Assembly (NCBI GenBank): GCA_030998015.1 | Contig: JARWMV010000241.1 | Span: 1 to 64,000 of the forward strand | Source of the DNA: Ceratorhiza oryzae-sativae | Lineage: Eukaryota; Basidiomycota; Agaricomycetes; Cantharellales; Ceratobasidiaceae | DNA: 64,000 bases | Reading direction: 5' to 3' | The notes under the pieces: model-generated | Databases searched by the model: none | Told to the model about the DNA's origin: nothing | The model's input: the letters and a program-made list of their open reading frames with translations, nothing else | Shown: positions 23,210 through 33,309 of the stretch, in pieces | How the letters are laid out: every line of letters starts with the position of its first letter | Numbering within the stretch: the first letter of the stretch is position 1 | Program-made: the position numbers and the translations under genes

Positions 23210-23512
23210 TGTTGAACGATACCGTGTACGCGCATTCCAACTTCGTTACCGAGTCCGCAGTTTGCATTCCCTTCTCTTCCTGTACATTCACTCTTCTCTC
23301 TCGCGCGTATCAATTGTAGCGTTACTTGTACAAGCGGTACGGTTACTGCACACGGCCCGGTTGTCCTGTAGTATCGTATTTAAGCCAATACATCGTCGCC
23401 TAAATCTTCAGCGACTCATCCATTCTCCGCTCTTAACCACTTGAGCTCAAATCGCTATCTATCTGCTGCGTTATATACACTTGAAGCGCGATCCATCCTA
23501 TCCGTTTCAACA
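23210..23512 (+). repeat. solo LTR with perfect 5-bp target duplication
   Basis: Begins TGTTGAACGATACCGTG and ends GTTTCAACA, the same ends as the copia LTRs at 42567/48258. It is flanked by GGGAC on both sides (23205-23209 and 23513-23517). There is no internal sequence, so LTR-LTR recombination removed the element. Interior similarity to the young copia is low, so it is a related subfamily or an old insertion. Confidence 0.85.
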
Positions 23513-23969
23513 GGGACTCGTCAATGTGATTGGATAAGCCTCTAAACCTCCGAAAATCGGACCAGGTATTACCCATTGAATTGCTTAGGATCTACAACGT
23601 ACTTGAGAGCCATTTGCTCGAGACTCATAAACTAATTGATTGGCTCCGACATGAAATGCGTGATTGACTATGTATAGACCACGATTCTGTGAAGCTACGC
23701 GAGTTTTTAAGCCTTTCGTATACATATTAATTTTTGTTATTTCGCAATCTTGTCTGGGGGCGGTGTCCTTGTTTCGATCGGGAGAGAAGGCTTTGTGTCC
23801 GTAGGATGGTTCCGGACTTGGAAACATAAATTTTGTGGAACTACTACAGATTCATGGAATCTTATTAATTAGGAATAGGAGGTGCCTCTGTTCTAGGCAA
23901 TGGCACTCATAGCGGGGGCACCGTATAAAACTGGACTGTGTTCAGTCCGACTAACAATTGGAAGTTGGC

Positions 23970-25352
23970 TTATTGTTCTGATCGCATATATGCGTCTCCT
24001 GACTCACCCAGACCTGCATTATTATTAGCAACTCCTTTGAGGCCCGCCAACGGGCCCCTAACCAATACATCCTGACGTGACTCTTGATCGAGTTGTTTCC
24101 CTGTTCCCAGGAATCCTATGTTTCGCCGTCAGTGAGGTTTAGTGATGGTCATTTCGGCAGCATACCGACTGAGCGTGTAAGTCCGGTTTCAGAGTCGAAA
24201 ATTGTGAAGCTGAGGCGAGTGATTTGACGCCCCCATTCCGGATTACGCTGAGATTCCCCCTGCACACCAGATACTTCTGTATACGTTTGACATGATTCGG
24301 TTAATTGATCGAGCTCGTATTCTTTGCTAACAGAATTACCTATAATGTTCTCCGTGGCTAATAGTGCGATTTGAAAACAGATTCCTTTAATCTGCTGTTC
24401 GTGATAAGGCTGAATATATGCACCTACCTTGAAGTATGATATCGCTTTTGCTACGCCCAGGGCCATCCATGGAACCGTGTTGCTTGGTCACTAACTGGCC
24501 ATCGGTCTGCTTATATGTGATGCTATGTACAATCAAGCTTATGTTAATCAAAATTTCAATAAGGAGGGCTCACTTTAGTCCATCAATGACCGAACCCCAG
24601 TAGACGTCAACTGACTTAATTGGATGCTCGAGGTCGATTGTTGAGCCAACTATGGACAGAAGCATTGGTTATAGTACAAAACGTTACAGTTGCAGTGCCT
24701 ACGTTCAATCAAGTCGTCATAAGGCTCGCCCATAGCTTCCGCAGGGCGTCCTCCACCGTAGGGAGCGGAAATCGCGAGGCTGGCGTGCATGTTGGAAAGA
24801 GCAATATGTAGTAGAAATGAGCGGTGATCCGTGAGTTGGTTGAGAGCCAATGCCTTGTCGCGGCCTTGTTATATGCTAGTCACCCATTTACCTGTATTAT
24901 AAACGTACGTAAAAGGCCTCGTGGGCGTCTATGGGCTCGGGGGCACGGCTTTGGGTTGCCGAGCGGGATAGGTACGCCCGAGGAATTCAAGCTGCGGACC
25001 ACCCTCCACATATCAAATGTAGGGATGTCAAGTAAGGCCTCTGCAGCCATGCGTATCGACACGGAGTGGTCAGAGCGCTGATCGGAAGGGTAGTGGGTTG
25101 GAATCATGTCATGGAACCTGATGACTAATAACTTTATCTGGACACGTGCCGCTCTGGCAATGTGATTTCAGCGTACATCTTTGCTATTTTACGGTTGACT
25201 CTGTTTGCTGCCCACAGCGTTTTTCTTTGTCCGTTCGGGTCAGGTATTATGCCCGAGCACTGAGGTCCTGGACCACTGGCGGCCTTCCTCTCAATTTCAT
25301 CGGTCTGACGCTCAACGAGCACCGGCACAAGGTTGTTGCGATCAATTATTAA
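23970..25352 (-). CDS. jacalin-type lectin protein, possibly degenerate
   Basis: Divergent partner of the lectin gene at 25539. Minus-strand exons match that protein: SAPYGGGRPAEAMGEPYDDL, then after an intron STIDLEHPIKSVDVYWGSV (compare ENPIKSIEVW in the partner), LKITYKQTDGQLVTKQHGS, ATENIIGNSVSKEYE, RQITRLSFTIFDSETGLTR, and DVLVRGPLAGLKGVANNNAG (compare GPLVALAGRADN), ending MRSEQ at 23970. It lacks the Thr-rich repeats and charged tail of the partner. The 5' third is not recognisable and I could not find a clean start, so the coordinates at the right end are approximate and the copy may be a pseudogene. Confidence 0.5.
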
Positions 25353-25538
25353 ATATTGTGCCGACGCGGTCTCTCATCCGACTACGGGCCATGCGAGTCC
25401 GAGACGGGCTCACAGGCTTACCCAGGCGCTCTCGTTGTTTGATGTTTGTGGAAGTAGCAATGAGCGATATAAATGAGGCCTCGAGATGCACCACATCTCA
25501 ACCCATCTTTCTAACTCGCCCATCAACTCGTATACACC
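25353..25538. promoter_or_regulatory. region between divergent lectin genes
   Basis: Separates the start at 25539 from the minus-strand lectin copy. It holds ATAAATG near 25470 as a weak TATA-like element for the plus-strand gene. Nothing else is distinctive. Confidence 0.3.
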
Positions 25539-26083
25539 ATGAAGCTCGCCAGCGTCCATTTTTCTGGTCTCGACTACACCGCATCTGCCTCGGCCACCCG
25601 CGCGGGTGTTTACAACGCCTTTGACTTGACCGACAGTGAAGGTTGCCAGAGCACCCCCGACAATAGTATCGCCGTGATCGAGTTCAACGACAACGAAGGC
25701 GAATTCATCGACGGTTTCAGGTGAATATCTACGTTTTTGACCAGCGTTCGAGTACGTCTGAATGCCTTAAACATAGGGTCTCATATCGGCACACCGACTC
25801 AGCGGGGAGTCCTGCCTCAGGACTCAAGCCAATCGTACATGGCTCGTTCAGCGAGGAGGAAGTTCGTCACAAGGTTCTGAGATTGAGGGGTAAGTTGCCG
25901 CCACAGAGGATCGTTGCTTCACATCGTTTGACCTCTGCTGGCAGATGATGAGTATATTTGTGGCGCTCGGGTGTTATACGTTGCAAGAGACACCGATGAA
26001 GAGTTCATCGGAAGGATCACGCTCTGGGCCAACCGTCCGGGTTCGAGCCACCCGTATCAAGCAGGTTAGTACTTCATTCATGC

Positions 26084-26115
<32 letters not shown>

Positions 26116-27686
26116 TATCATGTCTATCGCTAACACATCACGCGTAAAGGTGACTGGGGTGAGACACCAGTGGGTGAGGGTGAAGCGTTCGATTGGCACT
26201 GGGAGAAGAAGGACGGCAAGCTGTTCTCGTTTGGAGCCCGCGAGAACAACACCGAGAAGACCAAGGGACTCAAGGCCTTGGCCTTTGGTGAGCTCAAAGG
26301 CAAATATGCGGTTGCTCAGTCCGCCTCGTACCCGTCGTATGATGCTTCAGGTCAGGTATCTGACAAGGACTTCGACGACCTGAAGAAGTGTAAGTAATCA
26401 CTCTCGGTGGTCGCGTCACTGGGCTAATATACGCACAGACGGCCCGGCGATTAACCACGAGAACCCCATCAAGTCGATCGAAGTATGGTCCGAGAACATC
26501 GTCGAGGGAATTAGGTGAGTAACCCGACCGCTGCTTTCTGCTATCGCCACTTATGACCTCATCAGAGTTACCTACAATCTCAACTCTGGCAAAACGCTTC
26601 CTGTCATGCATGGAAGTAGGATACACAGCATCGCCCCCACCAAGATCAATCTCAATGGTACGCGCTCAACCACTAGCCGATTTTCACGGAACAGAGGAGC
26701 TAACGCTGCCCTATTTAATGAACAAAGAACATGAAAACATTGTAGGTCAGTAGCTTGCGGCATCTTTTATAAAATAAAATAAACTGAAATATGAATGCTT
26801 ACTAGAAATCATCGGCATCCACGGTGATGCTTGTCCCGACACTTCATTGGGTGATCGCATCAACCTACTAGAGTTCAAGGTCTACAATTCAAAGGTCGGA
26901 ATGTTCCGTACTTACGGTATGCGTATTTCATCACTCGTCGAATCGAAAAGTACTGAGATAGTGATGTCTAACGCAGGTACTTGTGGGAAGATTCAAGAAA
27001 ATTTCAAGCAAAACACTCGAAAGGACATCTGCATCCGTGGGCCACTGGTTGCCCTGGCCGGTCGGGCTGATAACCAGTTAAGGCGCGGTAAGCCCGAGAG
27101 TATTATCCTCAAAATGTTTCACTCATTCAACACCACGCGTGTAGCTGGGCTCTTCAACTTAAGGTGCTTCACACGTGTCCCGCCCAGGAAGACTCCAAAT
27201 GGCAGGGTTTCCACGCGCACGGCTAACGCTAGTTCGGCTTCGAATCCCACAACTACGACTGGGACGGACACCACTGGGAGAGCAACGGATGCGCCTAAGA
27301 CTAGTTCAGCATCGAATCCCACAACTACGACTGGGACGGACACCACTGGGGGAGCAACGGACACTCCTAAGACTAGTCCAGCATCGAATCCCACAACTAC
27401 AACTGGGACAAACACCAATGGGAGAGCAACGGACACGCCTAAGACTAGTTCAGCATCGAATCCCACAACTACAACTGGGACGGACACCAATGGGGGAGCA
27501 ACGGACACGCCTAAGCCTAGTTCAGCATCGAATCCCACAACTACAACTGGGACGGACACCACTGGGGGAGCAACGAAAGACGCATCAAAGAAAGGGGACA
27601 AGAAGAAGCATAAAGCCTCCAAAAAGCACCACAAGCGCTCGGGTTCGAGTTCGTCCGATTCGTCTAGCTCTTCCGACAGCGATTGA
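25539..27686 (+). CDS. two-domain jacalin-type lectin with Thr-rich repeats and K/S/D tail
   Basis: Likely carbohydrate-binding protein; no signal peptide is visible. Ten exons splice in frame: 25539-25720, 25777-25889, 25945-26064, 26150-26389, 26439-26514, 26566-26657, 26728-26745 (18 nt), 26806-26916, 26977-27087 and 27145-27686. Domain 1 (about residues 1-210) shows FIDGFRVSYRHTD, DDEYICGARVLYVA and ITLWANRPGSSHPYQAGDWG. Domain 2 (about 225-365) shows ENPIKSIEVWSENIVEGIRV, NEHENIVEIIGIHGD, INLLEFKVYNSKVGMFRTYG and IRGPLVALAGRADNQ; these fit the jacalin fold (HG loop, EYI/ENI strand, terminal G-loop). A 24-residue Thr-rich repeat follows 4.7 times (27237-27575), then a lysine-rich segment and a Ser/Asp-rich end. 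The final acceptor at 27144 was chosen because it keeps the repeat in the Thr frame. A paralog runs divergently to the left. Confidence 0.8.
26084..26115. repeat. (TA)n(TG)n microsatellite in lectin intron
   Basis: About 8 TA units followed by about 8 TG units inside the third intron of the lectin gene. A likely polymorphic marker. Confidence 0.9.
27237..27575 (+). repeat. 72-bp tandem coding repeat, 4.7 units
   Basis: Units start at 27237, 27309, 27381, 27453 and 27525 (partial). Each encodes ASNPTTTTGTDTTG plus GATDTPKTSS with small changes. High similarity between units suggests recent expansion or homogenisation. The product is a likely O-glycosylated or flexible spacer. Confidence 0.92.
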
Positions 27687-28884
27687 GGATAGAGGGATCT
27701 TGTGTCTCAGTTCAAAATCACGAATAGTGCTAGTCGTTTTTTGTCTGGTGTATCAAAATTAGGAGTAAATGCAATCTTTGATTCTCATTTATTAGTAGGT
27801 TTTACAAGGCAGACAGATAAGAAAGTCACTCACGAACAGGGGAGAGGGGGGTTCGATGATGTTTTCTCTTTTTGATTTCCGGTTTATTCTGCCCGCTTAA
27901 TCTGCGGATTACATAGGGCAGTTACAGCGCATGTAATTACATAGTTGGAAACCCTTCACTCCGCCCCACCGACCCTCTGAGCTCTCCCTTCAACACTCCA
28001 GGCAATACCCGACAGATAAACTTACTCCGCTCCCCCTCTGCCGTCCGACCTCCTTCGATTGTTGTAGAGCCTCGAAGCGACCCTCCGCGCATCTGCTAAT
28101 CGTTCTGGTTGCTTTTCCTTCTACTCTCGGTTCGACGGAGTGTGATATATTTTCTCTTTGCTATCTGGATCTGTAATGGCGTGGTGTATTATAATTTCGC
28201 TCTATATTTCGTCTAAACGTTCACATTTTCACTTCTCGCCCTTGTCTCTCGTTACGTCAGCCCGTTCTGCTCCAGAAATCTGATCAGATGGTATGTGCCT
28301 CCAGGAGCCGGCAGTGCTCTCGACTAGTGAAATGCCTGTCTCAGTCCTCGGTGCCTTCTATAGAAATCAAATGTATATATTTATTGTATAGAAACGATTT
28401 ACGAAAGGAATGTGTGAGCGTGAGCGAAAACGATGGGGTACGAGGCACTCGTAGAGCCCTTATTTATACCCTACGAATTCATGTGAATCATATGCCCTGC
28501 AGCTGCGCATATACTGCGCATACGTGACGCATTCACACTTGACTCGATTACTGACTCATACACGTTCTAGATCATTCGAGTATGTACATGAATATTCTAC
28601 GCCTTCCTGTTCTCTGCGCTGTATGAGCTGAGTACTCCATAAGCGCGTGAAAGATTGTTTCGCCGGCGGGACCGCAGTCTGGGCCAGTGAATGATTCCAC
28701 CTTCTTGAAGTAGGAAAGGTACGTTGCTACCGGAAAGTGCTCAAGTCGCAGTTGCAATAGTGCGGCAAGACTTCACTTCGGTAGCCTTTTCGCGCTTTCG
28801 AAGCAAGAGAGTAATCACCACTCGTCTGAATGTCCTGCTTCGGTATCTATGAGTTGTAGAACCCTATCGTGCTTGCTTTGCTAA
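27687..28884. other. intergenic, repeat-like
   Basis: Contains the lectin 3' flank, then sequence with stretches such as TGTATATATTTATTGTATAG near 28370 and nested GCGCATA words near 28505-28525 resembling degraded LTR or promoter DNA. No exon chain was found. Confidence 0.35.
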
Positions 28885-29050
28885 CTTTCAGCGTGCGACA
28901 TTTGGCTTTCCGATTGATTCCATTAGTCTCCCCCTTTTGATCTAACCCTTCGTGTACTATTAGCATCATGGTAACCGGACACGGCATTGAGAGCGCGGAA
29001 CAGCCAAAGCCGAGCAGATCAATCACTTCCACACGGCTAGGGCCGTTTTC
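28885..29050. repeat. dispersed repeat, copy 2
   Basis: Aligns by eye with 22881-23045 (see that entry). No LTR adjoins this copy. Confidence 0.65.
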
Positions 29051-29461
29051 ACTCTCCTATCGAGCCATCTATGTCTTTCCCCTTCTCCTGCGCGGGCCTT
29101 GAATCTCTACCTCACGTCGCTGATTACGTGTGTCATGCGTGGAACACTGTACTGGCATATGCTCCCGTCTTTGCGGTTGATTCCCGACACGGAACGACTA
29201 CCCAAACTCTTGCTGTGAGCGAGATAGCCGCACCGGCTCACGAATAACCGGCTTTGTGAGGGCCTATCTTGTGACGTAAAAACTGGAATTATCGTTGTGT
29301 GCCTCGGCGCTCAAGAGGTACAGTCGGATTTTGCACAAGGCGAAAGTCTAGACTTGAGACAATTCCGCTTTTGGGATCGCGATTCGAAACTGAAATGATA
29401 TAGAGCAACTTGAAAACGCAGGGTAACCATTCTTCAACTTGTTCTCTATCGAAAATTTTCA

Positions 29462-30712
29462 ATGGACCAAACCCTCAGCAATCAAGAAACTCAGGCCATT
29501 GCTAACCTAGTGGACGGATTGAATGGATGGATTGGGACATTCTACCGAAATTTCAATGCCATGCCAAAGGAGGTTGGCATCACTGATCAGGTGATGGTCA
29601 AGCTTCATGGTTTCAACATTTCCGGTCAGAATCAAATCGCTGTGGTCAGTATGGCGAACTTTTGAAAGATCTTTCAGCAGCCGTTGATAAATAGATTCGG
29701 ACAGAGACCTACTGCACCTGATCGAGAGAAGCTCGGTGAAACAAGCTCTCTAGTTTCAGCCTGAGCGCCACTCATATACCCTGCGCAGAGGGTCATGACT
29801 TTACGATTGATTTCACTGTTAACGGCGTAAACCATCGTCGTTACCTGCAGGCAAAAATCAATAATCAAGGCGTTGATTATCTGTGAGTGGAGGATGTATA
29901 TGGTTTTGTCTATCCGCCACTTATCGTATATCCTTCCAAGTGCAAACTATGACAACGTAATAAACAATTTGCGGAATAAACAACATCAACTGGAAGTGCA
30001 AGCTTACAACAAACAGCGTGAAAAATTTTATGCCGGGTGGCCGGCGCCACAGCCTGACAACCCTAATTTCCTCTACGATCTCAAATACTTGACTGAGACA
30101 CTGGGGCGAATTCAGAACTATGGATTTGACAGGCTACAAGCAGATTGTTTGCATCAAAAGATCGTTGATGATCAGACTTTGGAGGTGCGTGATTTTTCAA
30201 GGGTTGGAAATTTTTGATGTCATGAAGGCGCGTTTAGGGTGGCGGGGTGGTAGTCAAGGGAGGGTAAGCTGGTTTATGAACCTCAAGATTATTTATCAAA
30301 TAATCACTGCATGAGTAGCTACATAATTTATTCTGCGGAACCAGCCCAGGGGGGGCAGATCATAGGAAGCATCCAATATGCACCGATTACTTCGGTGTAT
30401 GGTGCGTTCCACACAGCCTATATACCTAATCCGGATGAGCCTCAATCAAAAGAACATTTAAACCAGGGGATGAAACTTCAATTATTGCCATTCTCAGACA
30501 TTTTTAATGATGCACAAAATGTACCGCCCTACCACATATGGATGTAGAGGCGGATTTCTATACGGTTGCTACTATTTCAAATGAAGTTCGCGGTGCAGCT
30601 TGCAGTTTGATTAGATAAATATGTCCATTCCCCAGGGGCGAATCAGCTATATGATATCCTTGTCAAGGAAACGCTCTATCCAAGTGAAGGGCAATCTATT
30701 TTGCTGCATTAA
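29462..30712 (+). CDS. unrecognised multi-exon gene
   Basis: I do not recognise the family. The ATG at 29462 gives MDQTLSNQETQAIANLVDGL and PKEVGITDQVMVKLHGFNIS. Exons that join in consistent frames include GHDFTIDFTVNGVNHRRYLQ, then NYDNVINNLRNKQHQLEVQA and REKFYAGWPAPQPDNPNFLY, QNYGFDRLQADCLHQKIVDD, and IIGSIQYAPITSVYGAFHTA. The last part is MDVEADFYTVATISNEVRG joined to ANQLYDILVKETLYPSEGQS, stopping at 30710. A one-base frame change near 30535 is unexplained: a missed intron, an assembly error or a real frameshift. No signal peptide or membrane span; the middle is glutamine/asparagine-rich and helical in character. It lies between the lectin cluster and CSN5. Confidence 0.5.
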
Positions 30713-30906
30713 GATTTTGCAGGCAGAGCGCATCAGGAAAACGCCATCCCCTTTACCGGGGTTCAAAGAACGCACTAGAGATATCAAGGTGTCGAAAAGG
30801 AAACCTAGGTAGGGTGGGTTGATCGGTGCTCGTCGCCATTCGATTCGATCAGATTCCAGGACCACATATATCACTACAAAAACTGAAAGTGACACTGTGC
30901 GAAATG

Positions 30907-31033
30907 AGGTGTAATGAAAACAGGGGCTAGGGTAACGGTGTCATTACGCCAAATGACACTGGTTTAATGGAGTAACAACGTGCATTTACATGCCGTTACC
31001 CCAATTACGCTACCCCCCTGTTTCATTACACCT
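30907..31033. mobile_element. 127-bp hairpin, MITE-like
   Basis: The left arm AGGTGTAATGAAAACAGGGG (30907 onward) is mirrored by CCCCTGTTTCATTACACCT ending at 31033, with further inner pairing (GGTAACGGTGTCATTACG against CGTTACCCCAATTACG). No coding capacity. No clear target duplication at the flanks, so it could be a small non-autonomous element or an RNA-level hairpin. Confidence 0.6.
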
Positions 31034-31533
31034 ACGGTTTTTGCGGTGCACGTTCTTGATGGCGGCAGAATTTCTAGACCTCCAACTTTCGCTGCCCCTA
31101 CCAACTCGGAAGGGATAGCAGAAAAGATAGTTTATTGAAAATAAAGCCACTTGTGTATGCGTCAAATCCGTAACTTGCACAGGGGTACGTTCCAGTCAGA
31201 ACAATAGCGGCACTGGCGGACCTGGAGTATCTGGGTGTGTCGTGCCCAGAGTCCGATCAGGTTGAATACGGATGAGCACCAATAAATGAACTTCCAGGTT
31301 ATAATATAGACAGCTTCAACATCTTTGGTGCGTTTTTTGAACCTCAGGTCAAGGGAGGGGGGGTTTCTGATGTTTGCGGATCTCACGTGAGACTTTCCCA
31401 CCCGCATCCTCGATCAACCCTAATTAATCAATCCGACGTAACCCCCACCGCGGCGCGTCTCGCCACGACCTCCCGACTTTTTCTACCGTCGTCCAAATTA
31501 TCTGAAATAGACTGAAATAAATTCGTAACCGAG
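31034..31533. other. CSN5 promoter region
   Basis: Upstream of the CSN5 start. No exon recognised and no obvious TATA box, as is common for housekeeping genes. Confidence 0.35.
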
Positions 31534-33150
31534 ATGGATACTGATACAGCGCTCAAGACGTTTGAGCTTTCCAATGATATTCGCGAGCTGGACGCGGCAG
31601 ATGAGATGTTTGTGTATGATAAAGCCGAGGCGCAGAGGATCGATAGAGAGGCGCCTTGGAGCAAAGAGTGAGTATACATGTGGCGAGCCATTCTCTTGTC
31701 GAGCGATTGACCATTCTTACTCTGATCATCCTCTCCGATCCTCGCGCGCTAACCCGACGCTTGCCGATAGTCCACACTACTTCAAGCGTGTGCACATTTC
31801 GGTCATCGCACTCATCAAAATGGTTATTCATGCCCGCTCTGGAGGGATTTATGAGATTATGGGGATGATGCAGGGCAAGGTTCGTGCGTCGGATCGGAGT
31901 TTGGTTGTTGTGGATTCGTTTGCGTTGCCTGTCCAAGGTGCGTTTGATTGAAAGAGGTTAGGGGGTATTAAATCATAGTATGGACAGGTACCGAGACTCG
32001 TGTGAATGCCGCAAACGAGGCGAACGAGTTTATGGTTGCGTTTAAAGAGGGGTCGGAAAGGGCATGTTCTCATTGCCTGGCCGCTGGGAGATCACTGACA
32101 AAGGAGAGCAGGCTGGGCGACTAGAAAATGCGATTGGGTGGTACCACTCGCATCCCGGATACGGATGTTGGCTGAGCGGCATCGACGTGGACACGCAGAG
32201 CGCGAACCAGCGGTGGCAGGACCCGTTTGTGGCGATTGTCGTGCGTGATGCGTCCATGTTCACTATCCATATTCCCATCCGTTTCTCCCGTGTCGCAGAT
32301 CGATCCCAATCGCACCGTGTCTGCGGGCAAAGTCGACATTGGCGCGTTCCGAACGTTTCCGCCGGACTACAAGCCACCGACGATCGAGTCGGCCGAGTAC
32401 CAGTCGATTCCGTTGAACAAGATCGAAGATTTTGGTGTTCACGCGAACAGCTATTATCCTCTGGAAGTATCGGTGTTTAAATCCAAGTGAGTTGTCGCAC
32501 GAGGAGCCTGGTCGGGGTGCTCACATGGGCGAACCCAGGCTGGATAATGAACTGTTGGGCCGGCTATGGAACAAGTACTGGGTGAACACACTCAGCCAAA
32601 GTCCGCTGATCTCGGTAGGTCATGTGCTTTCCTATCGCCGGTCTAATGATCTGATTCACGCGCACGGACAGAACCGGGCTTATGCCGTGTCGCAGCTGAC
32701 GGACCTGGGGGCGAAACTCGCCAAGGCCCAAGGCTCGCTTGGTCAGCGGGGGTCGGCGGCGAATGCGCTTGCGGGTATGTGAGATGCGCGAGAACGGGAT
32801 GGTGGTGCTGATTTTGAATGGTGGTCTTTTTCGCGCTGAACGTGGGTGCCTGCCCAGGCATACCCGACGAGGCACTCGGGCGCAAGGGCAAGGGCAAGGG
32901 CGAGGAGGAGCGCGTGCGCGAGGACGGCGCATTGGGCAAGGCGGTCAAGGACAGGTGCGATGATCTCGTTGCCGTCGGAGCCGGCGCTGACGGGGCTTGC
33001 AGCACCAAGATTGCGCGCGAGGCGCAACACGGGCTGATTGCGCAGGTGCTCAAGGACATTGTGTTTGGGTCGCGGCCCGGGGCGGGCGCTGGGGCGGACG
33101 GGGCCGAGATCGGGGCGAGGGTGGCGGGGGCGGTGGCGGGGGCCAAGTGA
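31534..33150 (+). CDS. CSN5: COP9 signalosome subunit 5 (deneddylase)
   Basis: Catalytic JAMM metalloprotease subunit of the COP9 signalosome, which removes NEDD8 from cullins. The ATG at 31534 gives [20 protein letters not shown]; spliced exons give [33 protein letters not shown] and [20 protein letters not shown]. The complete JAMM motif [20 protein letters not shown] (HxHx7Sx2D; His pair near 32145) follows, then [57 protein letters not shown] and a C-terminus [18 protein letters not shown]. About six introns. The tail near 33070-33150 is Gly/Ala-rich and less conserved. Only 160 bp separate it from the next start codon. Confidence 0.94.
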
Positions 33151-33309
33151 CAGGGTCTATGTACATAGCAGGCAGGCGCGAATGCAGGACTTCGTTCGGG
33201 ATGTGCGGCGTGTGCATCACCCCCTATCGGGCGAGGGGGCTGCCCGGAACAGATAAAGGCGAGCGCTCCTCCGACGGCCCGCCACGTCTCTTGTCTCTTG
33301 CCCACCACC

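Noticed and set aside
27237..27575. Regularly spaced repeats as a CRISPR array
   Set aside because: Seventy-two-bp head-to-tail coding repeats without spacers, in a eukaryotic gene.
27119..27634. Minus-strand 171-codon frame over the Thr-rich repeat
   Set aside because: Antisense of a tandem repeat; a repetitive valine-rich peptide.
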